Of a DNA stretch of 64,000 bases, positions 18,686-28,764 are shown in pieces. Position 1 is the first letter of the stretch; each line of letters begins with the position of its first letter. The position numbers and the translations under genes are program-made. Below the pieces are notes generated by a model. It saw nothing but the letters and a program-made list of their open reading frames with translations. It made no database searches and was not told the DNA's origin. The stretch is from Sulfitobacter albidus (GTDB lineage Bacteria; Pseudomonadota; Alphaproteobacteria; Rhodobacterales; Rhodobacteraceae). Location: contig NZ_CP073581.1 of assembly GCF_018200035.1 (NCBI RefSeq), forward strand, positions 1,112,501 through 1,176,500, given 5' to 3'.

Positions 18686-19232
18686 TCTTGTAGCTGGCGG
18701 CTTTCTTGCGGCGCTCTTCGCGGGGCCTGCGATGGCGACGGGATTGCAGATCGAGATCGCGGGGGAGGCCAATGGCACCGTCACGGTGGATCTTCTGGAA
18801 GAGGTCGCGCCAAATCACGTCGCGCGCATCACCGCGCTGGCCGCCGACGGGAAATACGACGGGGTCGTGTTTCACCGGGTGATCGACGGCTTCATGGCAC
18901 AGACCGGCGATGTCGAGCACGGGCGCCAGGGCGGCGATCTGCGCCGCGCGGGCACCGGCGGGTCGGATATGCCGGATCTGGGCGCCGAATTCTCGGATCT
19001 GCCTTTCGAGACCGGCGTGGTGGGCATGGCCCGCGCGCAGAACCCTGATTCGGCCAACAGCCAGTTCTTCATCATGTTCGACGCGGCGCCGTTCCTGAAC
19101 GGTCAGTATACGGTCGTCGGCCGCGTGACCGACGGGCAGGATGTGGTGGATGCGATCAAGCGCGGCACCGGCGGGAATGGGGCCGTTGTCGGCGCACCGG
19201 ACGTGATGCGCGAGGTGACCGTCATCGACTGA
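18678..19232 (+). CDS. Cyclophilin-type peptidyl-prolyl isomerase (exported)
   Basis: Second cyclophilin, 184 residues, with an N-terminal signal sequence (about residues 1-21: [18 protein letters not shown]) predicting a periplasmic enzyme. It shares [14 protein letters not shown] and N-S-Q-F-F-I with the preceding gene, so the two look like a tandem duplication in which one copy gained an export signal. It is followed by a strong hairpin terminator at 19258-19289. Substrates are likely outer-membrane or periplasmic proteins, by analogy with PpiA. Confidence 0.92.
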   Translation: MRDLVAGGFLAALFAGPAMATGLQIEIAGEANGTVTVDLLEEVAPNHVARITALAADGKYDGVVFHRVIDGFMAQTGDVEHGRQGGDLRRAGTGGSDMPDLGAEFSDLPFETGVVGMARAQNPDSANSQFFIMFDAAPFLNGQYTVVGRVTDGQDVVDAIKRGTGGNGAVVGAPDVMREVTVID

Positions 19233-19257
19233 CGGGGAATTCCGCCGTGGTGTTTGG

Positions 19258-19289
19258 GGCGCTGCCGGGAGACCGGTGGCGCCTTTTTT
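19258..19289 (+). terminator. Rho-independent terminator after the cyclophilin pair
   Basis: Eleven-pair stem (two G-T wobbles) with a GAGA loop: arms 19258-19268 and 19273-19283, followed by six T residues at 19284-19289. It lies 26 bases after the stop of the exported cyclophilin gene. Confidence 0.85.
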
Positions 19290-19321
19290 GCAGCCGCAGT
19301 TCGGGCGGCAGGGTCGGGATT

Positions 19322-19344
19322 GAGGTATTTGGAAAAGGGTGCAG
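19322..19344 (+). repeat. 23-base dispersed repeat, copy 1
   Basis: Copy of a short intergenic repeat with the form AGGTATTT, two variable bases, then RAAAGGGTGCAGG. Other copies lie at 38969-38991 (minus), 40679-40701 and 55221-55243. Here it lies between the convergent cyclophilin and bactofilin genes, between their two terminators. Its core starts at about 19323. Function unknown. Confidence 0.7.
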
Positions 19345-19357
19345 GCAGGGGACACGC

Positions 19358-19391
19358 AAAAACGCCGCCGGCGGATGCGCGGCGGCGTTTT
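19358..19391 (-). terminator. Terminator after the bactofilin gene
   Basis: Stem of AAAACGCCGCC (from 19359) with GGCGGCGTTTT (19381-19391). Read on the minus strand it ends in a run of five T, which suits the bactofilin operon; read on the plus strand it has four T, so it may work in both directions. Confidence 0.75.
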
Positions 19392-19414
19392 GAATCGTGT
19401 CGTAACAAGCTGGC

Positions 19415-19924
19415 TCAGGAAGCGGGGTTGGCTTTCTGCGCGGGCGCGGATTTGGCGCCGGGGTTCAACGGATCGTCCTGACGCTGCACGGAGCCTTCGA
19501 AATGGGCGCCGCTCTCGATCGCGATGGTCTTGTGGATGATGTCGCCCTCGACCCGCGCAGTGGAGGTCAGGCGCACCTTGAGACCGCGCACGCGGCCCAC
19601 GATGCGGCCATTGATGACCACGTCGTCCGCGATGACCTCACCCTTGATTGTCGCGGTCTCGCCGATGGTCAGCAGATGCGCGCGGATGTCGCCTTCGACC
19701 GTGCCTTCGACCTGGATATCACCGGTGGTTTTCATGTTGCCGGTCACGTGCAAATCGGCGGACAGCACCGAGGCTGGAGGCTTTGCCTTGGGCGCCGAGG
19801 CCTTGAATTCCGACTGCTTGGGCGCGGGGGACGGGGAGGCCTGTGCAGCGGAGGGCGGCGTGGAAGGCTTGGCTCCGTCAGCGCCACCCGGCGCGGGATC
19901 GTTGATTTTGCTTTTAGAAAACAT
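19415..19924 (-). CDS. Bactofilin (polymer-forming cytoskeletal protein)
   Basis: Bactofilin of 169 residues. A Pro/Ala/Ser-rich N-terminal tail (about 1-55) precedes the beta-helical core (about 58-150) with regular turns: L-H-V-T-G-N-M-K-T-T-G-D-I-Q-V-E-G, then V-E-G-D-I-R-A-H-L-L-T-I-G-E, then V-I-N-G-R-I-V-G. Bactofilins polymerise without nucleotide on the inner membrane and position cell-wall enzymes. The gene overlaps the end of the M23 endopeptidase gene by 11 bases, an arrangement seen where bactofilin and endopeptidase cooperate in shape control. That partnership is inferred from position and known examples. Confidence 0.93.
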   Translation of the reverse strand: MFSKSKINDPAPGGADGAKPSTPPSAAQASPSPAPKQSEFKASAPKAKPPASVLSADLHVTGNMKTTGDIQVEGTVEGDIRAHLLTIGETATIKGEVIADDVVINGRIVGRVRGLKVRLTSTARVEGDIIHKTIAIESGAHFEGSVQRQDDPLNPGAKSAPAQKANPAS

Positions 19925-21230
19925 CGTTTGCTGCCTTGATATAGATCATTGGGTTGACGGCCTTACCGCCGACGCGGACCTCGTAATGGAGATGCACGCC
20001 GGTGACCCGTCCTGAAGCACCCATATCACCGATCCGCTGGCCGCGCGACACTCTTTGTCCAACCTTGACGCGCATTTTCGACAGGTGCGCGTAGCGGGTT
20101 TCGATGCCAAACTCATGCTGGATCTTGACCAGACGACCATATCCTGAGCCCCAGCCCGCGTGGGTCACAACACCGTCCGCCGTGGCATAGAGCGGCGTGC
20201 CGAGGCCTGCGGCAAAATCGACGCCCTGGTGCATGCGGCGACCGCCGGTTTTGGGATCTCGGCGGAAGCCGAATTTGGAGGTGAAGCGGAACGAATCCTT
20301 CACCGGATTGGCAAAGGGCGCCTTGGACGCGGCGATGCGGTAGAGGTTAAGCTTGTCCATCTGGTTGAGCAGACGGTTTGCGCGCAGCGTGTCCACGGTG
20401 GGTTCATCGCCGCGGGTGGTGAAGCTGAGCGGTGTCAGCGGGCCGCCCTGACCGGAATAGCCACGGCGCACGGTGCGCAGGATCTGGTCGGTCGGCATGC
20501 CCGCGTTTCGGAACATCCGGTCCAGTGGCGCGACAGAGACGGTCATCGCCTCTTCGAGCTGGCGGAAGATGGTGTCGTTCTGCTCCTGCATGAGCGCGAT
20601 CTTCTGGGTCAGCTCGTCGGCGGCCAGCAGGGCGTCCTGCGCGTCGGCCTCGATCTTGTCGCGCTCCGCCGCGGTGCGGGCCAGCGCGTCGGCAAGGAAA
20701 TCCATCGGTGCGGTATTGGCGGCAACCTGCAACTCCGCGCCGCCCTCTTCGGTCAGGCTGGCAAGCTGCGTGCGGGCCGCTTCGCGGTCTTTCATGGTGT
20801 CGCGCAGGGTGCTTTGGATCACGTCGATGCCGGTTTCGAGCTCGCGGCGGCGCGTTTCCGAATTCAGAAGTTCGGACTGCATCACGGAAATCTGGGCGAG
20901 GGCCGCGTTGAAGCGTTCCTGCGCCGCCAGCGCTTCTTCGGCGCGGGCGTCGCGCTGCGCGGACAGATCGTTGAGCCGCGCCTGGTAGGTGCGCTGATCG
21001 CGTTTGGCCTGATCGCGGAAGTTGCCCGACCCGATGCTGTCCATCAGAATGATTGCGGCGGCGACGATGGCCCAGCTGACCAACAGGGCCGATCCTGCGA
21101 CCGCCAGAAGCTGGGTGCCCGGACGCAGACGGATAAACCGCGTGTCGCTGTCGGATTTCAGAAAGACGCGCCGTTCCGGGAAATACCGTTCCAGAAAGGC
21201 ATGAGTTTTAATCGCGAGCTTTGTTCGCAC
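19914..21230 (-). CDS. M23 family peptidoglycan endopeptidase
   Basis: A 438-residue inner-membrane-anchored LytM-type endopeptidase. Membrane segment near residues 40-68 (L-L-A-V-A-G-S-A-L-L-V-S-W-A-I-V-A-A-A), long periplasmic coiled coil (about 70-235), and the M23 domain (about 320-430) with zinc ligands in H-Q-G-V-D-F and H-L-H-Y-E. All ligands seem present, so it should be active. It precedes and overlaps the bactofilin gene, so the two are one operon, likely shaping the wall under bactofilin control. The 180-base upstream gap presumably holds the promoter; I see no clear operator there. Confidence 0.93.
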   Translation of the reverse strand: MRTKLAIKTHAFLERYFPERRVFLKSDSDTRFIRLRPGTQLLAVAGSALLVSWAIVAAAIILMDSIGSGNFRDQAKRDQRTYQARLNDLSAQRDARAEEALAAQERFNAALAQISVMQSELLNSETRRRELETGIDVIQSTLRDTMKDREAARTQLASLTEEGGAELQVAANTAPMDFLADALARTAAERDKIEADAQDALLAADELTQKIALMQEQNDTIFRQLEEAMTVSVAPLDRMFRNAGMPTDQILRTVRRGYSGQGGPLTPLSFTTRGDEPTVDTLRANRLLNQMDKLNLYRIAASKAPFANPVKDSFRFTSKFGFRRDPKTGGRRMHQGVDFAAGLGTPLYATADGVVTHAGWGSGYGRLVKIQHEFGIETRYAHLSKMRVKVGQRVSRGQRIGDMGASGRVTGVHLHYEVRVGGKAVNPMIYIKAANDVF

Positions 21231-21410
21231 GTTTTACCGTCCCCTTATTGTTCTACGGCTGCGCGTGTCCCGCGCGCAGCTGTTAACGGTATTGCAATAT
21301 CCAGCGCGGATAGATGGGGCAACCCTTGCGACCAAAGCGGGGCAAGACCGGCACAATTTGAGGGTAAACTGGCAGAAATCCGCCGAATGCAGCAGGTTGG
21401 AGGCGGGAAC

Positions 21411-22220
21411 TTACCCGTTCTGGGCGAGTGGCCAGTAGAAATCCGGCGGTATTCCAGCTTCGGCACGCTTCTCTTCGTTGAAGGGGGGCTTCAGCGCGCC
21501 ATGGAAATATTGGCGCACAAGGCTGTGGAATTGCACCGTCGGATCCAGATCGTGGCGACCGCACAGGAAGTGAAACCATTTTGAGCCGTACGCGACGTGG
21601 TGCACCTCCTCGGCGTAGATCGTCTCGAGCGCGTCGACCGCGCCGGTGTCCTTGGCGCGCTTGAAAATCTCGATCATGCCGGGAGTGACGTCGAGGCCGC
21701 GCGCCTCCAGCACCATGGGGACGACGGCAAGCCGACCCATGAAATCATCCACCGTATCCTCGGCGGCGCGCCACATGCCGGCGTGCGCAGGCAGGGCGCC
21801 GTAATGGCTGCCTGCCGCTTCAAGACAGTCGCACATTAGGTTGAAATGCTTGGATTCCTCATCCGCGGCCTTCACCCAGTCATCGTAGTATCCGATGGGC
21901 ATTTTCACATGGGCAAAGCGGGCGATGATGTCCCAGTGCAGATCAACGGCGTTGAGCTCGATGTGGGCGACGGCGTGCAGCAGGGCGATGCGGCCCTCGG
22001 GCGTGCCGGGGCGGCGGCGTGGCACGTCACGCGGGCTCAGAAGCTCGGGCGTGGCGGGGCGCGCGGGGTGCAGGGGGGGATCGGCCCGGCCGATCCGGGG
22101 CTCTGCCCCCTCGGCCCGGGCGGCGCGCCATTGGGCGGCAAAACCGCGCGACAGGGCCGTCTTTTCGCGCCCATCTGCGGTGCGCAGCACGGCATCGGCC
22201 ATCTCGGCGAGCGGTTTCAA
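21411..22220 (-). CDS. Ferritin-like DUF455 family protein
   Basis: A 269-residue protein of the DUF455 ferritin-like superfamily. The four-helix bundle begins about residue 78 with A-V-A-H-I-E-L-N-A-V-D-L-H-W-D, followed by D-E-E-S-K-H-F-N-L-M-C and E-E-V-H-H-V-A-Y-G; the Glu and His residues in these segments are the expected diiron ligands. The reaction is unknown; related proteins are linked to oxidation chemistry. The ATG overlaps the stop of the peroxiredoxin gene (ATGA), so the two are coupled, consistent with an oxidative-stress context. Confidence 0.85.
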   Translation of the reverse strand: MKPLAEMADAVLRTADGREKTALSRGFAAQWRAARAEGAEPRIGRADPPLHPARPATPELLSPRDVPRRRPGTPEGRIALLHAVAHIELNAVDLHWDIIARFAHVKMPIGYYDDWVKAADEESKHFNLMCDCLEAAGSHYGALPAHAGMWRAAEDTVDDFMGRLAVVPMVLEARGLDVTPGMIEIFKRAKDTGAVDALETIYAEEVHHVAYGSKWFHFLCGRHDLDPTVQFHSLVRQYFHGALKPPFNEEKRAEAGIPPDFYWPLAQNG

Positions 22221-22678
22221 AGCGCGCGCACGGCGTCGAGGACCTCTTCGACGTGGCCGGGCACCTTCACCTTGCGCCAGATTTGCGCGATCGTGCCATC
22301 GGCGGCAATCAGATAGGTTGCACGTTCGATCCCCATGGATTTCTTGCCGTACATGTTTTTCTCGACCCAGACGCCGTAATCTTCGGTGACGCTGCCTTCG
22401 CTGTCCGAAAGAAGCGGTACGGTCAGATCATGCTTTGCGGCGAATTTGTCGTGTTTCGCCATGCTGTCGCGCGAAATGCCAAAGACCTTTGCGCCCGCCG
22501 CCTCGAACGCATCCAGATGTTCGGAAAAGCCGACGCTTTCCTTGGTACAGCCCGGCGTGTCGTCGCGCGGGTAGAAAAACAGGACAACGGGCGCGCCTTG
22601 CAGCGCGCTCAGCGTCACCTCACCGCCGCCGGTGACGGGCAGGGTGAAATCCGGGGCGGGTTGGGAAATCTCGGGCAT
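22217..22678 (-). CDS. bcp: Thiol peroxidase, Bcp/PrxQ type
   Basis: Thioredoxin-dependent peroxiredoxin that reduces hydrogen and alkyl peroxides. 153 residues from the ATG at 22678 (MPEISQPAPDFTLPV), preceded by GGAGG at a five-base spacing; an ATG at 22693 would add five residues. The peroxidatic cysteine is in F-Y-P-R-D-D-T-P-G-C-T-K-E. The second cysteine often found five residues later in this family is replaced (T-K-E-S-V-G-F), so this is a one-Cys version needing an outside thiol for resolution. First gene of the pair with the DUF455 protein; divergent from the AsmA-like gene. Confidence 0.93.
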   Translation of the reverse strand: MPEISQPAPDFTLPVTGGGEVTLSALQGAPVVLFFYPRDDTPGCTKESVGFSEHLDAFEAAGAKVFGISRDSMAKHDKFAAKHDLTVPLLSDSEGSVTEDYGVWVEKNMYGKKSMGIERATYLIAADGTIAQIWRKVKVPGHVEEVLDAVRAL

Positions 22679-22783
22679 GTGTTCCTCCGTCATAGGCGCG
22701 GGCCTTCCGGCGCGCGCGGGCCTCTGTCATAGTAGCGTGACTGCGGGAAAGTCCACCGCAAGCCGTAAGGGAAATATCAGCAG

Positions 22784-25700
22784 ATGTCTGACAAGACCGC
22801 GCCCGACGTTCTCGCAGCGCCGCCGAAAGGCAGGCGCCTGTGGCTGTTGCGCGGTATGGCGCAGGCGGTGTGGTCGCTTGTCCTTCTGGGGGGCGTGCTG
22901 GCGGTGCTGGGGCTCTATCTGTTCTACGACCGTCCGCTGACGGCGCCCGATTGGGTCGAGGCGCGGATCGAGACGCGACTGGCGCAGGAATTCCCGACGG
23001 TGCGCATCACCTTCGGCGAGCTGCGCGTGCTGATCGAAGAGGGCTGGCGCCCGCGCGTGCGTCTGCGCGACATCCGGGTCCGCACGCCAGAGGGGCGCGA
23101 ACTGGTACAATTCGCCGAAGCCACGGCAGAGGTGTCGATGGCGGCGCTGCTGGACGGGGAGGTACAGCCGGAGGCGATCCGGCTCAACGGCGTTGTGGCA
23201 ACGCTCATCCGTGCGCCCTCGGGGGCGCTGTCGCTGCGCCGCGATCTGGCGCTTGAAGGCGGGGACGGTCTGGTAGGGCTGACCCCCGGCGCGGCGGTTG
23301 AGGGTATCGACGCGGTGCTGGCGCAACCCGGCCTTGCCGCGCTTGAGGCCGCTGAGCTGCGCGGGCTGACGTTGCAATTCATCGACCAGCGGGCCGAGCA
23401 GGCCTATACCCTCGACGGGGGCCGTGTGCTGGCGCGACGCACCGACGGGCGGCTCACGATCACCGCGGATCTGGCGCTTCTGGCGGGGGACGGGGGCGGC
23501 GTGACCACGCTGGCCGCAAATTTTGCCAGCCCCATCGGGCAGACCGAGGCAGAGATGGGGCTGAGCCTGACCGGCGCGCGCAGCGCCGATTTTGCGACCC
23601 TTAGCCCGGCGTTCGGATTTCTGGGCGCGCTGCGCGCGCCGATCTCGGGTAATCTGCGCACGGGCGTGCGGGATGATGGCACGCTGGCGCCGCTGACGGC
23701 GGCGCTGCGCATCGGGGCGGGGGCGGTTCAGCCCAACGACGGCACGGCCCCCGTGCCTTTCGACAGTGCGCGCAGCTACTTCACCTACGACGCGGCGGCG
23801 GGGGTTCTGGAATTCACCGAACTGTCGGTACAGAGCGAGTGGATCAGCGCCACCGCCTCGGGCAATGCGCAGTTGACCGGGCTGCGCAGCGGCGCGCTGC
23901 AAAATCTGACCGGGCAGATCGAGGTGCGCGCGATCCGGGCCAACCCCATGGCGCTTTTCGAGGGCGGCGTGCAACTGGAAAGCGCCCACGTTGATTTCGC
24001 GCTGACGCCCGAGCCGTTCGAGCTGCGGCTGGGGGAGTTGGTCATCCGCGATGGCCCGATGACCGCGCGGGCCTGGGGGACGCTGGCCGCGCGGCCCGAT
24101 GGCTGGCAGCTGTCGCTCGATGCGCGGGCGCCCCGGATCACGCCGGCGCGGGTGCTGGCATTCTGGCCGCCCACGCTCAAGGCCAAGACGCGGGGCTGGC
24201 TGGCCGACAATTTGCTGGAGGCCAACATCAGCAACGCCGATTTTGCGCTGCGGCTGGCCCCCGACGCCGCGCCGCGCAGCTTTCTGTCGTTCGATTTCGA
24301 CGAGGCGCGGGTGCGGGTGCTGCGCGGACTGCCGCCGATCAGCCGCGCGCGCGGACACGCGAGCCTTGAGGCCGCACGGTTTGTCATCGCGGTGGCCGAG
24401 GGCGAGATGCAGGCGGCGCAGGGCGGGGTCCTGAACCTCCGCGATTCAGCATTCGTCATCCCCGACACCCGCGTGCGCCCCAATACGCCCGCCGAAGTGA
24501 CACTCAACACAAGTTCCAGCCTGACGGCAGCGCTCTGGACGCTGGATCAGCCGCCCATGCGGGTGTTGCAGCGCGTGGGGCTGGGCACCGATCTGGGCGC
24601 GGGGCGGGCGCAGCTGTCGGGCACGTTGAAATTCCCGCTGCGACGTGGCGGCAGCCCGGCGGACGTGCTCTTTGACGTTGGCGGCACCTTGCTGGAGCTT
24701 GAAAGCGACGCGCTCATCAAGGGCCGCCGCCTGGAGGCGCCGTCGCTGTCGCTGCGCGCGACCAACACAGGGGTCGAAATCGGCGGGAGCGGCACGCTCG
24801 ACGGGACAGCCTTTGACGGGCAATGGCGCCAGCCCATCGGACCGGGAAGTGCCCGGAGCAGCTGGGAAGGTTCGGTGCGCATCACGCCGGAGGCGCTTGC
24901 GCAATTCGGTGTGGCCCTGCCGCCGGGCACGCTGTCGGGGGCGACACAGGCGCAGGTGACGGTGGATCTCGCGCGCGGCACGCCGCCAACGCTCACCGCA
25001 CGGTCGGACCTGCGGGGCATGTCGGTGGCCGTGCCGCAGATCGGCTGGCGCAAATCCGCAAACACCGCGGGGCAGCTGCGGGTCGACGCCGTGCTGGGCG
25101 CGCGCCCTTCGGTGCCGCGGCTGAGCCTCGCGGGCGCGGGGCTGGAGGCGGCGGGCAGCGTGACGCTGGCCCCGGCGGGCGGATTGGAGCGATTGCGGCT
25201 CGACCGTTTGCGGGTGGGCAGCTGGCTTGATGCGCCGGTGGATCTGCTGGGGCAGGGCGCGGGGCGCGCGCCGCAGGTGGTCGTGCGCGGCGGGAGGCTC
25301 GATCTGCGCAGCGCGCCCTTCGGCGGCACGCGGCAAGGCCGCGCGTCGGGGGATGCCGGGCGCGGCGCACCCGAGGCGCAGGCACCGATGCAAGTACGGC
25401 TGGACCGGCTGCAGCTCACGGACACCATTCATCTGGCCAACCTGCGCGGCGAGTTCAAAACCGCCGCCGGGCTGGATGGCCCGTTTCAGGGTCTCGTCAA
25501 TGGCGGTACTGCGATCACCGGGCGGGTCGTGCCGCAAAACGGCCGCACCGCGCTGCGGGTGACGACGCCCGACGCGGGCGGCGTGCTGCGCTCTGCGGGC
25601 GTGCTGCGTCAGGCAGTGGGCGGCGCGCTGGATCTGACGCTGACGCCATTGGGGGCGGGCGGTGCATTCGACGGGCGCATGACCGTCAAGGGTGTGTCGA

Positions 25701-26200
25701 TCAAGGACGCGCCGTCGATGGCCGCGCTGGTCAATGCGGTTTCCGTCGTCGGCCTGGTCAACGAGATGAACGGCGACGGCATCTATTTTGACGAGGTTGC
25801 CGCGCGGTTCCGCCTGACGCCGGGGCGTGTGACGCTCTCCGAGGGATCTGCCGTGGGCGCCTCGCTGGGGATTTCGATGGACGGGGTGTTTGCCACCGAT
25901 ACCGGTGACATCGCGATGCAGGGGGTGATCACGCCTGTCTATCTGCTCAACGGGATCGGATCGGTGCTGACGCGCAAGGGCGAGGGGCTGATTGGGTTCA
26001 ATTATTCGCTGGGCGGCAAGGCCAAGGATCCCGAAGTCTCGATCAATCCGCTGTCGGCGCTGGCGCCGGGGGGGCTGCGCGATGCGTTCCGCGCGCCCAA
26101 GACCGAGCTGCCGCAGATCGAGGGGGCCACGCCCGCACCCGACGCGGCGCCGGAGCCGCCCGCGCGCAGACCCATTGCACCCAATGCCGGAGACCGCTAG
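22784..26200 (+). CDS. AsmA/YhdP-like large envelope protein
   Basis: A 1138-residue AsmA-superfamily protein (DUF3971 / YhdP type): an N-terminal membrane anchor (about residues 25-50, [15 protein letters not shown]) followed by a long periplasmic beta-rich region. The C-terminal part (about 950-1100) has the G-I-S-M-D-G-V-F and [12 protein letters not shown] blocks of AsmA-like proteins, and the tail is Pro/Ala-rich. Relatives form hydrophobic grooves that carry phospholipid between inner and outer membranes. That role is inferred from the family. It is followed 10 bases later by queA, so the two are probably co-transcribed. Confidence 0.85.
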   Translation: MSDKTAPDVLAAPPKGRRLWLLRGMAQAVWSLVLLGGVLAVLGLYLFYDRPLTAPDWVEARIETRLAQEFPTVRITFGELRVLIEEGWRPRVRLRDIRVRTPEGRELVQFAEATAEVSMAALLDGEVQPEAIRLNGVVATLIRAPSGALSLRRDLALEGGDGLVGLTPGAAVEGIDAVLAQPGLAALEAAELRGLTLQFIDQRAEQAYTLDGGRVLARRTDGRLTITADLALLAGDGGGVTTLAANFASPIGQTEAEMGLSLTGARSADFATLSPAFGFLGALRAPISGNLRTGVRDDGTLAPLTAALRIGAGAVQPNDGTAPVPFDSARSYFTYDAAAGVLEFTELSVQSEWISATASGNAQLTGLRSGALQNLTGQIEVRAIRANPMALFEGGVQLESAHVDFALTPEPFELRLGELVIRDGPMTARAWGTLAARPDGWQLSLDARAPRITPARVLAFWPPTLKAKTRGWLADNLLEANISNADFALRLAPDAAPRSFLSFDFDEARVRVLRGLPPISRARGHASLEAARFVIAVAEGEMQAAQGGVLNLRDSAFVIPDTRVRPNTPAEVTLNTSSSLTAALWTLDQPPMRVLQRVGLGTDLGAGRAQLSGTLKFPLRRGGSPADVLFDVGGTLLELESDALIKGRRLEAPSLSLRATNTGVEIGGSGTLDGTAFDGQWRQPIGPGSARSSWEGSVRITPEALAQFGVALPPGTLSGATQAQVTVDLARGTPPTLTARSDLRGMSVAVPQIGWRKSANTAGQLRVDAVLGARPSVPRLSLAGAGLEAAGSVTLAPAGGLERLRLDRLRVGSWLDAPVDLLGQGAGRAPQVVVRGGRLDLRSAPFGGTRQGRASGDAGRGAPEAQAPMQVRLDRLQLTDTIHLANLRGEFKTAAGLDGPFQGLVNGGTAITGRVVPQNGRTALRVTTPDAGGVLRSAGVLRQAVGGALDLTLTPLGAGGAFDGRMTVKGVSIKDAPSMAALVNAVSVVGLVNEMNGDGIYFDEVAARFRLTPGRVTLSEGSAVGASLGISMDGVFATDTGDIAMQGVITPVYLLNGIGSVLTRKGEGLIGFNYSLGGKAKDPEVSINPLSALAPGGLRDAFRAPKTELPQIEGATPAPDAAPEPPARRPIAPNAGDR

Positions 26201-26210
26201 GCCCGCGCGC

Positions 26211-27266
26211 ATGAAACTGAGTGATTTTGATTTCGACCTTCCCGAGGACCGCATCGCCGTGCGGCCCGCCGTCCCGCGCAGCTCCGCCAAGCTGTTGATC
26301 GCGGATGGGGCGCAGACCCACGACCAAACGGTGGGCGATCTGCCCGATTGGCTGCGCCCCGGCGACCGGCTGGTGCTCAACGATACCCGCGTGATCCCCG
26401 CGCGCCTGTCGGGGCTGCGCCACCGCGACAGCGCGCAGGGGCCCGTCACAGCGCGGATCGAGGCCACGCTGCTGGAGCCTCAGGCGGAGGCGGGCGTCTG
26501 GTCGGCGCTGATCAAGCCGCTCAGAAAGCTACAGATCGGGGAGGAGGTCGTGTTCTCGGACGACCTGAGTGCGACGCTGGTGGGCGTACAGGACGGGCAG
26601 GGGATGCTGGCCTTCAACCTGACGGGCGAGGATTTCGATACGGCCCTCAACGCGGCCGGGGCGATGCCGTTGCCCCCCTATATCGCCGCCAAGCGCGCGG
26701 CGGATGCGCAGGACCGCACCGATTATCAGACTGTCTGGGCGCGTCACAAGGGGGCAGTCGCAGCGCCCACGGCCTCGCTGCATTTTGATGCAGCGCTCCT
26801 GGCGGCGCTTGAGACGCGGGGGGTGCAGTTCAGCTACGTCACGCTGCACGTGGGCGCGGGCACCTTCCTGCCGGTGAAGGTCGACGACATCGCGGATCAC
26901 AAGATGCACAGCGAATGGGGACAGGTGAGCACCTCCGCCGCCGCCGAGATCGCCGCGACCAAAGCCGCCGGCGGTCGCGTGATCCCGGTAGGCACCACCG
27001 CGCTGCGCCTGATCGAGACCGCCGGACGCGGTGGGCAGATCACCCCCTGGGAGGGCGATACCGATATCTTCATCACGCCCGGTTTCAGCTTCAACGTCGC
27101 CGACGCGCTGATCACGAATTTCCACCTGCCACGCTCGACGCTGATGATGCTCGTCTCGGCGCTGATGGGGGTGGACCGGGTGCGGGAAATCTACGCCCAC
27201 GCTGTCACAAAAAATTATCGATTCTTCTCTTACGGAGATGCGTCGCTGCTGATACCGCCGCGCTGA
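26211..27266 (+). CDS. queA: S-adenosylmethionine:tRNA ribosyltransferase-isomerase
   Basis: QueA moves the ribosyl part of S-adenosylmethionine onto preQ1 in tRNA to form epoxyqueuosine in the queuosine pathway. 351 residues from the ATG at 26211 ([19 protein letters not shown]); an ATG at 26184 would add nine residues. Family motifs: [13 protein letters not shown] (about residue 50), T-A-S-L-H-F-D (about residue 190), [13 protein letters not shown], and [16 protein letters not shown] near the C-terminus. Downstream of the AsmA-like gene, with the MFS pseudogene following. Confidence 0.96.
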   Translation: MKLSDFDFDLPEDRIAVRPAVPRSSAKLLIADGAQTHDQTVGDLPDWLRPGDRLVLNDTRVIPARLSGLRHRDSAQGPVTARIEATLLEPQAEAGVWSALIKPLRKLQIGEEVVFSDDLSATLVGVQDGQGMLAFNLTGEDFDTALNAAGAMPLPPYIAAKRAADAQDRTDYQTVWARHKGAVAAPTASLHFDAALLAALETRGVQFSYVTLHVGAGTFLPVKVDDIADHKMHSEWGQVSTSAAAEIAATKAAGGRVIPVGTTALRLIETAGRGGQITPWEGDTDIFITPGFSFNVADALITNFHLPRSTLMMLVSALMGVDRVREIYAHAVTKNYRFFSYGDASLLIPPR

Positions 27267-27350
27267 AACGACCCTCAATGAGTCGCAGACAGGCCCGACG
27301 CGGCGTTTGCGGGGCTGTTAGGCGGGGCTGACTGGTAAGGAGACGCGGCA

Positions 27351-28626
27351 ATGCTACAGGTACTCTCCAGCGCATGGGCGCTTTTGTTCGGGATGTTCCT
27401 TCTGATGCTCGGCAACGGGATGCAGGGGACGCTTCTGGGTATTCGCGGGGGCTGGAAGGGTTCGACACCTTTGCGATGTCGATCGTGATGTCGGCCTATT
27501 TTGCCGGCTTCCTCGGCGGCTCGCGTCTGGCGCCCCGCATGATCCAGCGGGTGGGACACGTGCGCGTTTTTGCGGCACTTGCCTCGATGATCTCAGCAGT
27601 GATGATCCTATATCCCAGCTATCCCAGCATCATCGTGTGGACTTTCGGTCGTGTGCTGATCGGGTTCTGCTTTTCCGCCGTTTACGTCACGGCGGAAAGC
27701 TGGCTGAACAATGCCGCGAACAATTCCAATCGCGGGCAGGCGCTGTCGCTGTATATGATCGTGCAGACGCTGGGCATCGTGGCGGCGCAGGCGCTGCTGC
27801 TGACGGCGGATCCCGGTGGCTTCATGCTGTTCGTGATCCCCTCGATCCTCGTGAGCCTTGCGATCACGCCGATCCTTCTGTCGATCAGCCCCACGCCCGC
27901 GTTTGACACCACCAAACCGATGAGCCTGCGCCAGCTGGTCAATTTCTCCCCGTTGGGGCGGTGGGTATGTTCATCCTCGGCGGGATCTTTTCGGCGCAAT
28001 TCGGCATGTCGTCGGTTTATGGCGCGCAGGCGGGGCTGAGCGTCGCGCAGATCTCGACCTTTGTGGCGACGTTCTTTGTCGGCGCGGTGGTGCTGCAATA
28101 TCCCGTTGGCTGGCTGTCGGACCGCATGGACCGACGGGTGCTGATCATCGGCGTCTCGGTCATCGGGCTGGTGGGATCGATCATGGGGATGATGCTGGGC
28201 CATGTGTTTGCCTTGTTGCTGGTGTCGGCCTTCGTGATCGGCGGCATGGCAAATCCGCTTTATTCGCTGTTGATCGCCCACACCAACGACTTTCTGGAGC
28301 ATGAGGACATGGCCGCCGCCTCAGGCGGTCTGCTGTTCATAAACGGGCTGGGCGCGATCCTGGGGCCGGTCATCACCGGTTGGATCATGGGCACGTCGCT
28401 GGGCCCTGCGGGGTTCTATTTGTTTACCGCGATCCTGTTCGTGGCGATGGTAGTCTATGCGGGCTACCGCGCGACCGTGCGCGATACGGTGCCCGTGGAC
28501 GAGACCGGTCAATACGTGGCCATGACACCCTCGGCCACGGCGGTGGCGATGGAAATCGCGCAGGAATACGCCATCGAAAGTGAGCTGGAAGACAGCGCCG
28601 GGGACCCCGAAACGGACCAAAAGTGA
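27351..28626 (+). pseudogene. MFS transporter gene with two frameshifts
   Basis: A major facilitator superfamily transporter split over three frames. Frame 1 runs from the ATG at 27351 (MLQVLSSAWALLFGMFLL) to about 27452; frame 2 continues with G-F-D-T-F-A-M-S-I-V-M-S-A-Y-F-A-G to about 27957; frame 3 continues from G-M-F-I-L-G-G-I-F-S to 28626. Each break lies at a run of G residues (five at 27447-27451, four at 27955-27958) and is fixed by adding one base, which would give a 425-residue protein with about 12 membrane helices. A TAAGGAG ribosome site precedes the ATG. It is either a recent pseudogene or has two sequencing undercalls. Confidence 0.8.
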
Positions 28627-28658
28627 CCTAAAGGAAACATTTTTAGGCATCCGCGCGG

Positions 28659-28672
28659 TGTTAGCGCAATTA
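28659..28672. promoter_or_regulatory. GTTAGCGCAAT motif before the DUF924 gene
   Basis: TGTTAGCGCAATTA in the 138-base gap before the DUF924 gene. The 11-base core GTTAGCGCAAT also occurs in the gap promoter region (44014-44024). It may be a half or degenerate site of a LacI-type regulator, as proposed for the gap region. Weak evidence alone. Confidence 0.35.
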
Positions 28673-28764
28673 TTGCAGCCTCGTTGCAATTTGTGTCTGT
28701 CAATCGTGCGGGGCCTCTGTCTACCGTCTCCTATTGACCAAGGCTGACACATGGGAGTGGGAAA

